Source of the DNA: Ciona intestinalis
Taxonomy: Eukaryota > Chordata > Ascidiacea > Phlebobranchia > Cionidae
DNA: 64,000 bases
Assembly: GCF_000224145.3 (NCBI RefSeq)
Contig: NC_020170.2
Coordinates: 820,914-884,913 of the forward strand
Direction of reading: 5' to 3'
A program made the translations under genes and the position numbers. Numbering within the stretch: the stretch's first letter is position 1; each line of letters begins with the position of its first letter. Positions 54,564 to 64,000 of this stretch are shown here, one piece after another. Under the pieces are notes generated by a model. That model was not told where the DNA came from, did no database searches, and was given only the letters and a program-made list of their open reading frames with translations.

Positions 54564-54902
54564 CTAGAGATATCTTTTAGCTGGTAGCTACCTGAAATTT
54601 TGGTTTCAAAATGTTCTATGGCCCTCACTAATACTTGCTGTCTAATTATTTTTTCAAAAAACTCGGGCGTTCGTGTCAAAAATTAACTTAAAAATGCGCG
54701 AAAACATGCTGTGTCACCGTAATTCGTCTGGTTATGGTTTGCGTAAGGTTAACGATTTATTACGTCACACTCGTGGTCTGTTACGTCACAATGATGCTAT
54801 ATTACCAACGTTACAACCTTATTTTTTCCCCACTGTTTTAACGTAGGAATCAAACGTAAATACGCATTCTATGACGTAATAATCCAACATTGGTTTTATT
54901 CA

Positions 54903-55916
54903 AAGTTAGTATAGACCAAGTTAGGAAACGGCGCTCGTGTCCGCCATTACGGAGCCCACAGAGCGTGAATCGCCTATACAAATGCATGGTCGGCATGTGT
55001 TCATTTAGTTCTTGTAAGCGATACAAAGCTAGAAAACACGTATAGCGATTGTTTAAACATTTAAAATATAATTTCTAATATAAATCTTGTTATACAATAT
55101 TAAATCTAGGAATTAATGTGATGTAAATTTATATTTTGACTGGTTTTCGGCGTACAGTGTGGTTTAACAGGGTACTTTACGTTGGCGATTAAGACAAGCA
55201 GCAATCAGCTTAGTTTACATAATAGTGTATGATCATACCTACGAATCTACAGAGCTATTCTTTACTACATTTATAATTCAACATGAGTGGACATGCAGCT
55301 CCAAACTGCTTAAGTACTAGCAGATAAGGTGTTCGCGTTTTCCGATTTCATAAAGACCCAGAACGCAGAAAAGGTAGCTTACTAATTCAAGCAGAAGACA
55401 AAAAATAGTAACTCAGTATTGTTTTCACTTCGACATTGGGCAAATTTTACAAAGATACCTTAAGTTTCGTTGCCGGGTATACGTGTTAAGTTTGTGAGCC
55501 AAAAAGTAAAATCACGGCAATTTACATGTAAACCTGCAGCTAGATACAACAGTTTATGGTAATGTTATGCGTTTTTGTTCGTATTTTTTTATTTTAAACA
55601 TGTTCTTTTATGTTTTTGGTTAGTAAACCTAATATTTTCTGTTATTTTACTCTTTAATCGATTAAGTGTTCAATAAGAGTTGATTATTTTTGGGAGGTTT
55701 ATTATTGTGATAAGATATAACATTAGTAGAAAGGCATTTTTACGCGCAGAAGTGCTTGGTTTAATATTTAAACGAAAAACAGCAGCCAGCAATGATAAAA
55801 TGCTATGCCGTGGGCTCCGTAATGGTGGCGACTATAACGTCATAGACGCGAGACAATGGATAACAAGACTCTTTGTTTTACAATCCGTTTCCTAACTTGG
55901 TCTATACTAACTTTGG
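54903..55916 (+). mobile_element. Inner DNA transposon relic carrying a THAP remnant
   Basis: Inverted ends: AAGTTAGTATAGACCAAGTT AGGAAACGG on the left and its complement on the right (55887-55915). GGAGCCCAC and its complement are placed symmetrically inside. The flanking TGGTTTTATTCA occurs on both sides, either a target duplication or part of the outer element. THAP-bearing transposases occur in P- and Kolobok-type elements. Confidence 0.65.
55283..55372 (+). pseudogene. Decayed THAP zinc-finger start
   Basis: MSGHAAPNCLSTSR, an in-frame TAA (55325-55327), then GVRVFRFHKDPERRK. The second half is the THAP signature (FxFPKDPxRRK) and AAPNC gives the first zinc cysteines. Possible donor GTAGCT follows. 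No transposase catalytic core found. Confidence 0.7.
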
Positions 55917-56244
55917 TTTTATTCATAATGCCTGGTGTGAAAAATACGGTGACGCAGCACGATTTCGCGCACTTTTAAAGTTAATTGTCAACACGAACGC
56001 CCGAGTTTTTTCAAAAAATAATTATACAGTGGGTATCAGTGAGGCCTAAGGAACATTTTGAAACCAAAATTTCACCAGCTAAAGGGCCACCAGCTAAAGG
56101 ATTACCTCTTTATGGTTGCAATGCAAAGACGTTATAGAGGGCGCCATATTACAACATATATTGGGGATTCCCCTATAAGCTACCCATAAAAATAAAACTC
56201 TCGCTTTACAGATAAAATCATTCTAACATTTAAGTGAAAAAGTA

Positions 56245-57585
56245 ATGGAGGTACAAGTTATAGAAGTAACGAAAGGAAATCTTGAGCCATTATGGAGTAA
56301 AATCGTGAAAGATGTGAAAAACTCCATTTTTATTGCACTAGATACAGAAATGAGCGGATTAGGACCCCAAGCCCAGCTAATGAAGTCTGACTTGGAGCAA
56401 AGGTATCAAGGAATTTCTGCAGCAGCGTCTTCCCGTTCTATTATCTCTCTTGGACTTGCTTGTTTTGAGCCATATTCTGGAAAAGAACCGCTGGCCTATA
56501 ATGTAACTGTGTACAATATTATCGTATTATGTTCTGACCCATTCACCATCGACCCTGGTGCAGTAAGTTTCCTTGTTAACCATGGCTTTAATTTTAACAA
56601 ACAGTTCTGTAACGGCATCAGTTATTACAAAGGCAATGATCGGCCGAAAGAGAAAGACAAACTTACAATGCGATCTTTGTTTGCGGAAATTATTAAACTA
56701 AGAAAACCGCTTGTGTTGCACAATGGGCTTGTGGACTTGGTGTTTTTGTACAACTCACTCTATGCAGAGTTGCCAGGGACCTTAAACTCATTCATGGCAG
56801 ATGTGTGCGAGATTTTCCCTGCTGGTATATACGACTGCAAATATATAGCAGAGTTTTGTGATCGTTTAACAGCATCCTTTCTGCTTTATGCGTTCAAAAA
56901 AACCCAGTGGAAAAATGAGGCACTAGCGGCTGCTGGAAAAATTTGTTTAAAAGTTCACTTTAAAATGGAAAGTGAGTGGACCGTTACTGTGCCACTAAAT
57001 GTGGGTGGTAATAAGGCAATTAGTCACAAAAATATCAAAGGAGTTGAAATATGTGAGAAATATGCTGCATATGGTTGGTGTAGGAATGGAATTTTGTGTA
57101 AAAAGGTACACGATATTGACACTATTGTACAGTTTCACAAGACTAGTAAGCAAAAACGTAAACGTAAACGAACAAAAAGCAGTTCAGATACCAAAGACGT
57201 GCAAACACTTATGGAACAAGATGAAATTAAACCAACTGAAGAAAATGCAAACCCCATTAAAAGGGCTGTCTTTGACAATTCAACCAACACACAGGGTCAT
57301 AGGTCTAGTTTGGATGCTTTTATGACAGGATACATTTTTGCCACCTTTATAGCTTCACAATATACACCAACACCCCTTAATGAAAACTCAACTACAGAAA
57401 AGGAAAACGATAAAAAAGAAAAATTCACATCAGAAATTCAATATTTGTCAAGGGAAAACAAGACCAAAATTGTCAACAAGTTGTATTTAAGTGGTAAACC
57501 AATACCGTTGCAAGTTACAAAGAGCAAGTATTCAAAAACTTCAAAAAATCACAATGAAAAGCTATTGAAAGTATATTTGTCATGA
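56245..57585 (+). CDS. TOE1: TOE1 (target of EGR1) 3' exonuclease, intronless, 446 aa
   Basis: One uninterrupted frame. The N-terminal half is a CAF1/DEDD deadenylase fold: FIALDTEMSGLG supplies the first Asp and Glu and LVLHNGLVDLVFLYN another Asp, with RSIISLGLACF and FLVNHGFNFNKQ between as in family members. At about residues 270-290 there is a CCCH zinc finger (C-x8-C-x5-C-x3-H: CEKYAAYGWCRNGILCKKVH), followed by the nuclear localisation run KQKRKRKRTK. TOE1 trims 3' tails of snRNAs and other small RNAs in Cajal bodies. The length is close to the vertebrate 510 aa. Lack of introns, unusual among its neighbours, suggests either intron loss or an old retrocopy that took over. Confidence 0.93.
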   Translation: MEVQVIEVTKGNLEPLWSKIVKDVKNSIFIALDTEMSGLGPQAQLMKSDLEQRYQGISAAASSRSIISLGLACFEPYSGKEPLAYNVTVYNIIVLCSDPFTIDPGAVSFLVNHGFNFNKQFCNGISYYKGNDRPKEKDKLTMRSLFAEIIKLRKPLVLHNGLVDLVFLYNSLYAELPGTLNSFMADVCEIFPAGIYDCKYIAEFCDRLTASFLLYAFKKTQWKNEALAAAGKICLKVHFKMESEWTVTVPLNVGGNKAISHKNIKGVEICEKYAAYGWCRNGILCKKVHDIDTIVQFHKTSKQKRKRKRTKSSSDTKDVQTLMEQDEIKPTEENANPIKRAVFDNSTNTQGHRSSLDAFMTGYIFATFIASQYTPTPLNENSTTEKENDKKEKFTSEIQYLSRENKTKIVNKLYLSGKPIPLQVTKSKYSKTSKNHNEKLLKVYLS

Positions 57586-58140
57586 TATATCTCATGGTAT
57601 GCTTTGGCTTCTCATTGATACTGATTTTAAAACGCATAAGTACATCATACCTATAAGCCATTTAGTATATAAATATATATATATGCTAAATCTACTTTGC
57701 CCCAATAGTCTGTCATCTGTTTGGTTTTATAAATCTACTTTTCTATCTACTTGACTAGAAATCACTAGGGTATAATACATAACGATGAATCTACAGTACT
57801 ATTTGGAGACTACAACACATTTTTTTCACTTTTAAGTTCTTGTTTGTATTTTGCATGTGAGTTTTAGCAAATTTTGTCCTTTCTATGTATTGTTTGCTAA
57901 AAAATCAAACAAGGAGATCTTTTCTTTAATCCGAATCTAATAATATTATTATGACTTCTCATTTAAAAGTGATATTTAGTTTATTAGTACTTAAACATAT
58001 GAACTTGACCATGTGATGTTGAATTTTATGTTTTACTTAACTGGCCATGTTTTTTCATTTTTTTAGGTCTAGTTTAGTTTGATCTATTTTAGTCATTTCC
58101 TGAGCACACAGAAAAACAACAAAGAAAAATTCTGTGAAAA

Positions 58141-59439
58141 TGAAGATGTCTGATAACAAGGTATGTGTTTAAATACTACGTGTATACAGTAATACGTTCA
58201 ACAAATTTAAAAAAGATAATTACTTGCAAAAAAAATACATACGTGGAATGTAAGCGAGCAAGATGTGTGTAAAACACTGATGTTATAGCGTCTGTTATTA
58301 ATTTACCACCCAATGAGGCTCAAGAATCTACATCCATACACATTTAAAATCCTTTATTATGGCTTAAGATGGCTGTACACAGTATCCGGCATGCGAATTC
58401 ATTTGCGAAGTCGTATGCAAACCCATTACCGAGTTCCGCATGCAACAGCGAAATCCGGACAAAATGGACAAATTCCGGATACTGTGTACAGCCACTTTTA
58501 TGGGTATGTTGTTATAACGTTGGATGACATTTTTTTGTGAGAATCATGTTTATGGATGATAAACTTTGTGTTAAAATTCAATGCGCTGATTTATTGGCCA
58601 AAACGCATACCTCCAAACAAAATTTTAGAAGTTATATAGTTCGAAAGTTCCACCACCCCTTTATGAACATACTTGTCCTTGACAAAGTATTTTTTTAAAG
58701 TATATATGTATAATTAATTAAGTTGTTTTTAGCTTACTTCGAATCTGTGTTATAAAAAATATTTCTCAAGCTTTAGTCTACTGTATACCAGACAGTAGAC
58801 AGAGACACGTTATGTTAAACGGACATTTATACGTGCAGTCTGACCGTCCGTTTAGTTTACCGCAAGGTGGTGTTGTGAGCCGCCAGTACAACGAAAGTTT
58901 ATCACTTTTAAATTATTCGCTATCTCATTGTTACATTATCGTTTGCAATTAATATGCAATGCAGTATAAATTATGACACTAAAATATACACACGGCATAG
59001 TCTTATAATAACAAGTGCACATTCTGGTGTCTGGGTGGATAATGAATTGCCATGAAAGTGTAGCTACGGAGTTACGAGCTCAGCCAAAAATAGTGTGCAA
59101 CAAAGTTTAAGCTATACATACGGGGGATACGGCCAATGCTAACAGTTTAAATATTTGCAATATTCAACAATTACTGTGCCCGTGAAGAAGCGACGAATGG
59201 TATCTACTATCAAGTGTCTTTCTGAATTAATGAAAAAACACACCGATTCAAAAACAGGAGACGCACACTTTGTACTGTACTGTGTGGAGCAAATGCCATG
59301 GCTTCCACCACGGCCGGTCGCGCCTCAACGAATACACTTCACAGGTGAGTTACCTTCTCTTATTGTTCGGACAAGACAGTTAGAATCGCTCTCAAAGTGC
59401 GAGACGTTTAGAAAGCTTGTCAGGTTATGCTTTGAGTAA
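58141..59439 (+). CDS. Unassigned two-exon open frame, tentative
   Basis: A small exon, ATGAAGATGTCTGATAACAAG then GTATGT (about 58140-58161), preceded by a CACACAG acceptor-like site. An acceptor CTAACAG near 59143 would join in frame to a stretch open to TAA at 59437-59439 (KKRRMVSTIKCLSELMKKH, QMPWLPPRPVAP). No family recognised. The link between the pieces is only frame compatibility. Confidence 0.25.
58371..58493. mobile_element. 123-bp element with perfect 19-bp inverted ends
   Basis: GGCTGTACACAGTATCCGG at 58371-58389 and its exact complement at 58475-58493. A relative of the left end occurs at 4774. Probably a very short MITE. Confidence 0.8.
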
Positions 59440-60156
59440 ACGGGCAAAGTCGAACACGAAGGTGATTATTTAGCAAGACTATTGGAATTTCAAACCGCTA
59501 CTTTTAAAACGACAACAGTTCTGCCCCGAGGTTATCCTAAAGTAGAATTCGTTGGCCACTTTCTCACACATACGATACCGCCATGGAAAGAAGTTTACGT
59601 ATCCGTCTCATCGCCCCCCAGTCGTGTTTGTTCCCGCTTTTGAAAACTGTTGACTGCCGAAATATTGAATAGAATTAGGTGTTTACAGTCTTCTATGCGT
59701 ATCATTCGCGTGTGTGTAAACCGTAAGAACTTTGGTGACTAGCAGCAAACGAAGATTAGAATATATTAGAAAACCTAATAGTGTTTATACTTATGAAAAT
59801 ATCTTGGGATAAATATATTTGTTGTATAGTTCAGATAAGTGGTTAACTTTCAGTTGTAGCTTTAAACTTTACTAGAACTCAGTTCAGCATCGGAATGCGT
59901 GTATTGTTTAATAGGATAAAGGTAAATAAGCAACAAAGCAAGGTACAATTTCAAAGTAAACTTAGGTTAAGTTTTGGATTCAGAATCTTTATGTGCGACG
60001 TTTTAGTTTACATTGGTTTGCACACAGATATAGTCAGTCGTACAATTTAAATCACAACCTTACGAACCTAAAATTAATTTGTATTACAGGAAAACGTAAG
60101 TTTTGGTGAAGCGGGAAAGCCACTGTGTTGTTTTTGGCTTCAAGCTTCGAGCAAAG

Positions 60157-63100
60157 ATGGCGACCATCTTCGCCGCCTTTGGTAAGCTCCGCCTTTCTAA
60201 ATTTGACGTGGCAATACGAGTCTCTGTGAATCGCACCAGCGGGCGGACAAGATGTATTTACGTGGGCGTACACTGCCAGATTTATCGTTAACTGCATGGC
60301 AAACCAAAACCCACTTTAACATTTCACAGTCATTGCACAAAACCACTGGAATTTGCGATGCGTTTGGTCGAAAAACAGAACAATTTATAATCAATTTTAG
60401 TTACCAGACGAACGCTGCGTTCTTAATCTTTGTATTTTCTACATTTTAGTTAAATTAACAAGTTATTATTGGTTTCGGTAATTATTAATAACTTGTAACA
60501 CTATTTCTCACCCCCATATTTCTTTTTGACAAAGTACAGTAATCATCCTCACAGATAAGACGTTTAGATGTCATTTGTGGTTGTGAATAACCAAGTAACC
60601 AACTCTTCCCTGCAGGCAAGACAGTGGGCAACAACAAAGGTTCAATACAAAACTTTGGGATAGTTGGTGTAACAATTGCCACTGAAGAAATTGCCAAGTT
60701 CATATTTTTCTACTGCCCATGCGACTACCCAGCTAATAAGGTAAGTTTAAAATATTTGCTTTAAATTATATTCGCTGAATTTATTGCAAAGTTTAGTTTG
60801 TACAGTAAGTTTGGACTGCCACATTATTAAACCGTATACCTAAAATTTATAATTACGGTAGAGTTTGCTTATAGAAATAGATTTTTGTTTTCACCGTTCT
60901 GAAGTTTATTACCCACTAAATAAAGACACAAAAGTTCATTAAAATACTTAAGCCAGTATAGAACTAGACCGAGGTCGGTTCAAACGTAGCGTACTATAAA
61001 AGTAAGTTGATATCCTGCTTTCACACAGATTTACGGCTCTGTGTTTATATGGGGTCCTGCCTTTGTGTTGCTCCTCGCAGGCTTTCTAGTAAACCGTCGT
61101 ACTTGGCGACTCACCACAGGTAAGTGTATAACTGGTGATTCAACTATATCCAATAATATCAGGGTACTGTTGCTCGCTCCAATAACTTTCAAAGCGAATT
61201 TGCGCGCCACAGTGCAGCTACCATCGCTTTATTTGCTAAACCATTAGACCGTGCACATTTTCAATACGTAGAGACTACCTAAAAAGGTATATCGTTAAAG
61301 GATATACGAGTTATGCATCGTTTACATGTCATTCTGTAGCTTAGAATGCTATCCAACCCCTAGTTCGAGACATTACAAAATAGACTTCCATCAACAAGTT
61401 GTTGCATCGCTATATTCTTATTATGTCGCTGCGTAGCATGAAACACGCTTCTCTATGTTTGAAATGAGATTTCTAATTTTTTACGATGTGGGCTTTAAAG
61501 TTTACACCCAAAACGTTTGTTTATACAACGGTGGCTGTCCTCACACTGTTTACGGTTCTTCACTGTTACTATTGAGTCGTATGTCCATTTTAAATGCGGT
61601 TATGTAAAACTGTGATTGGATCTTATGCAGTAGCCAAGTCAGTTTAAAACCACAAGGCAAGACGTATTGTAATTATTTATCTCATATAATTCAAAAACGA
61701 GGAGCAAATTACTTTTACAAAACAGAACTAAATATATTTTTTAACAGTGTGTTGTGCGATTTATTTCTGACGTATTAACCAATCCACAGGCTTGTGCAAC
61801 CGAACCAATGGAGTGGGGAAAGGAGGGAAACGTATTTTCCATTTTCTTTTCATATTCTTCCAGATATTCGTCAAGGCTTTTATAGCTCCTGCTACGTGGC
61901 TTATACTTGCGTTTCTAAAGGTACAACACCAGTATATCAGTAATGTAAATAAAAATATGTAAAAACATGAAAGTAGAAGGCTTTGTAGAGTCGAAATAGC
62001 AAATTATTATAAACCATTTTTTGTCGTCGTGTAATCTCTTACCAAAAATAAACTCACCTAAAAGTTTTTTTAAGTCGATAATTTATCAAAAAATCCTGAT
62101 TTTTGTTGTAGTGTTTACTCTAAAACTTTTGGTGTTCAAAATATATAATCCATTATTATAGTATCGGTTACAAGCTCAGCTCTATCTACTCAATAGAAAT
62201 TACTGTGTTGTAATATTCGTGGAATGCGTAAATAATCCTTTTAACTTCTTGGCAGTCGAGTGCATTATAAACGGCAGAATTATCTCTGCAATCTAAAATA
62301 AACCAGCGTTTCGTATATAGAGTGCATTTTAAATCTTTAAGAAATATCTCAAGTTAATATTACCGCCTTAGGGCGACTACTACGCATGCGCAAGGTGGCC
62401 GAACCCGGAAGACTACCAAGCAAGAGCACGTCATCATCTGAAAGCTTCAAATGACAGCCTACCACGACCATGCATGTTCAAGTGAGTTAACCATCATCTG
62501 TGTATTTATTTATATTCTATATAGATGGCTCCCATTGCGAGGCACGCCAAGAGTCCTGGAAATTATGGCAGAAGCAAGATTTTATTATCTAACACAAAAA
62601 TAAAGGAAAGAAGAGAGTTTAGGTTGCTTAAAAGTACTTAAGCCTATTAATTAAACTGGCCTTAAATTATGTTTTTGGCTACCAAAGCATATGTCAATAA
62701 TATTTTAAACCCGGGCGATCTAAACGTGACGCCCACGCAAGAACAGTTTAGCGGCTCATATTGTGTGGGTGAGTTTTAATCCCTGATATCTTAGTCTTGT
62801 TCTATCTAAGTGTTTCGTATATACGCAGCCCCAAGCCAACATCCCTAACATTTTACTGAGTGATGTGAAATTGAACCCAGCCGATTTTATATAGTCAATC
62901 ATCGATATTATAATGTCTCCCCTAACACGCTGCGAATCTAATTAAAAAAACAACGATATATTATTAAATTTGGAACAAGGATTGTGTTTTACATATTGTG
63001 TGAAATAGTCACGAACACTGAATGTTTTTCTGCACATGCAATGCTGGACCTTACCTTAAGATGCCGACAGAACAAACAGATACAAAACTTATTTGATCAC

Positions 63101-64000
63101 AGTTAGATGCGGTTATACAACTGTTCGGATATTCTTTCTTTACTGCCAAATGATACGTTTAAAAATGAGTGAAAACATAGATTATTCTACCCCTACCTAC
63201 CATTGATTGTGTGAATTTGTAAAACTAATCTTAATACATCACATCACACAGCCCCAACCCAATCAAGTTCGATGGTTCAGAGGCAGAAATCATTGCACGG
63301 AATCTACGAGCAGAAAGCCACACCATCGGTTGGTTTTACGTTTGCTTTGGAATGAGTATCGGTATTGTCCTGGTGTTGATATTTCGCTGTCGGTCCAAGT
63401 ATTCGTACGAGCAGAGTAATTACATTGATAGGTTAGTATGTCAGTTTAAATTGCGAAATGGGAACATACGTCCTTACTGTATTTCTTGCGCTTTTAAATA
63501 TTTAATTTCTATACACATTCAAGCTTTTTGTCTCTAGTTTTAAGCGCCCTAACTGCACAAGTATTTCTCTTACATTCGTCAGCGATCATTGGTTTATGTA
63601 CAAATTTATTCCCTATTCCTTTTCATATAGAGATCTTGTAGTAGAGTGAAACAATGAGAACTTATTACCGCTTGGGCCATTCTTTTCTCAATAGATTTAT
63701 ATTTATTCCATTTAGTATTAGTTTAATATAACCTGGTACAAGTTTTCATATCTTGTAGTGTGGGGAAAGACGGGACACCTAGCACACAATATAAATAACC
63801 TGATCGTGTTTTAAACAATTACCATCTGTCTATGAGAGTCGTAAGGATACAGTTTTATAAGTTATTGAATGTTTTTTGTTTAGTCCTAAATTGGTTGAGA
63901 AAATGGAATGAAAATGTGTCCCATCTTTCCCCACCCTACTACAGTACATGATGACACATTTAACAACTGACCTATCACTCGTTTAACAGATATCGTCAGA
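60157..64000 (+). CDS. CALHM-family large-pore channel, 3' end beyond window
   Basis: Exons 60157-60181, 60616-60740, 61029-61119, 61790-61920, 62372-62481, 63252-63431, and the start of a further one at 63990; phases agree. The protein starts MATIFAAFGKTVGNN. The first helix (IVGVTIATEEIAKFIFF) is followed by FYCPCDYPANK, the CxC motif of CALHM extracellular loop 1, then the second helix (SVFIWGPAFVLLLAGFLVN) with NRRTWRL, like NNHTWNL of CALHM2. Helix 3 is FIAPATWLILAFL, followed by DYYACA, and helix 4 is GWFYVCFGMSIGIVLVLI. The later loop Cys (RPCMF) matches the family pattern. The last seen piece SKYSYEQSNYIDRYRQ resembles CALHM2 SPLSYRQEAYWAQYR. CALHMs form voltage- and calcium-sensitive ATP/ion channels in the plasma membrane. 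Confidence 0.9.
63755..63943 (+). mobile_element. MITE family 1 copy
   Basis: TAGTGTGGGGAAAGACGGGA ... CCCATCTTTCCCCACCCTAC; in the CALHM intron 6, about 45 bp before the next acceptor. Confidence 0.85.

Larger units (their letters stand above)
54565..56105. mobile_element. DNA transposon relic with about 160-bp terminal inverted repeats
   Basis: 54565-54725 is an imperfect inverted match of about 55940-56105: CTTTTAGCTGGT, GAAATTTTGGTTTCAAAATG, AACTCGGGCGTTCGTGT and GCTGTGTCACCGTA all recur in complement. A second element with its own inverted ends (54903-55916) lies inside. Its class is unsure. Confidence 0.7.
53866..56244. other. Intergenic region filled largely by transposon relics
   Basis: Contains a partial MITE and a nested inverted-repeat DNA transposon with a THAP remnant. 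53866-54420 shows no recognisable feature. Confidence 0.5.
57586..60156. other. Intergenic region, possible small gene or exons
   Basis: Between TOE1 and the CALHM gene. It contains a short inverted-repeat element and an unassigned open frame, listed separately; otherwise AT-rich without recognisable features. Confidence 0.4.

Noticed and set aside
56999-57325. 108-codon frame in another register
   Set aside because: Overlaps TOE1 out of frame; TOE1 carries clear domain motifs.
61780-61860. GTGGGGAAAGGAGGGAAACG as a MITE end
   Set aside because: It is coding sequence of CALHM exon 4 and lacks the rest of the element.
63120-63200. Degraded MITE family 1 piece in CALHM intron 5
   Set aside because: Only scattered resemblance (TTTACTGCCAAATGATACG); not distinguishable from chance with confidence.

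Overview
The window looks like a piece of a Ciona-type sea squirt (tunicate) genome. Genes are compact and close together. They have many short, AT-rich introns and are closest to chordate families (BUB3, GINS4/SLD5, ADAR, TMEM205, TOE1, CALHM, CYP2-clan P450s). A short inverted-repeat element of about 190 bp, like the MITEs described from Ciona, occurs more than twenty times. The species call is an inference. Gene models were assembled by hand from splice sites, reading-frame phase and protein family resemblance; exon coordinates are given in each entry.

Layout. 108-614 (+): end of a gene with a chitin-binding peritrophin-A domain. 980-3574 (-): a short-chain dehydrogenase/reductase, 7 exons, 256 aa. 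4623-8094 (+): GINS4/SLD5 of the replicative helicase, 5 exons, 217 aa. 8325-10183 (-): TMEM205-like membrane protein, 4 exons, 228 aa. 11049-15107 (+): an ADAR RNA-editing enzyme, 11 exons, 517 aa. 16007-18850 (-): BUB3 checkpoint protein. 19931-26152 (-): a cyclic-nucleotide-binding-domain protein (CNBD2-like), 13 exons, 979 aa. 28431-33659 (-): a BTB-kelch protein, 11 exons, 499 aa.

34153-53860: a cytochrome P450 (CYP2-clan) cluster. Gene A (34153-37585, -) and gene D (47079-50602, -) are complete. B (41050-43290) and C (43460-46225), both (-), are partial, highly alike and separated by sequence gaps; they may be one gene whose two haplotypes were both placed in the assembly. Gene E (52244-53616, +) is interrupted by a gap, and a truncated copy of its first exon lies at 53796. 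Genes D and E diverge from a 1.6-kb region that has a TATA-like box for each gene and a cluster of CRE-like sites.

53900-56110 holds a relic DNA transposon carrying a decayed THAP domain. 56245-57585 (+) is the intronless TOE1 deadenylase gene. 60157 to the window end (+) is a CALHM-family channel gene that runs off the edge.

I found no operon-like or novel multi-gene system. The P450 cluster is the most interesting region: its haem-binding exon is nearly identical between genes A and D although their other exons are strongly diverged, three clear donor-site changes to GC occur in the window (one of them in gene A), and MITEs sit within a few bases of splice sites.
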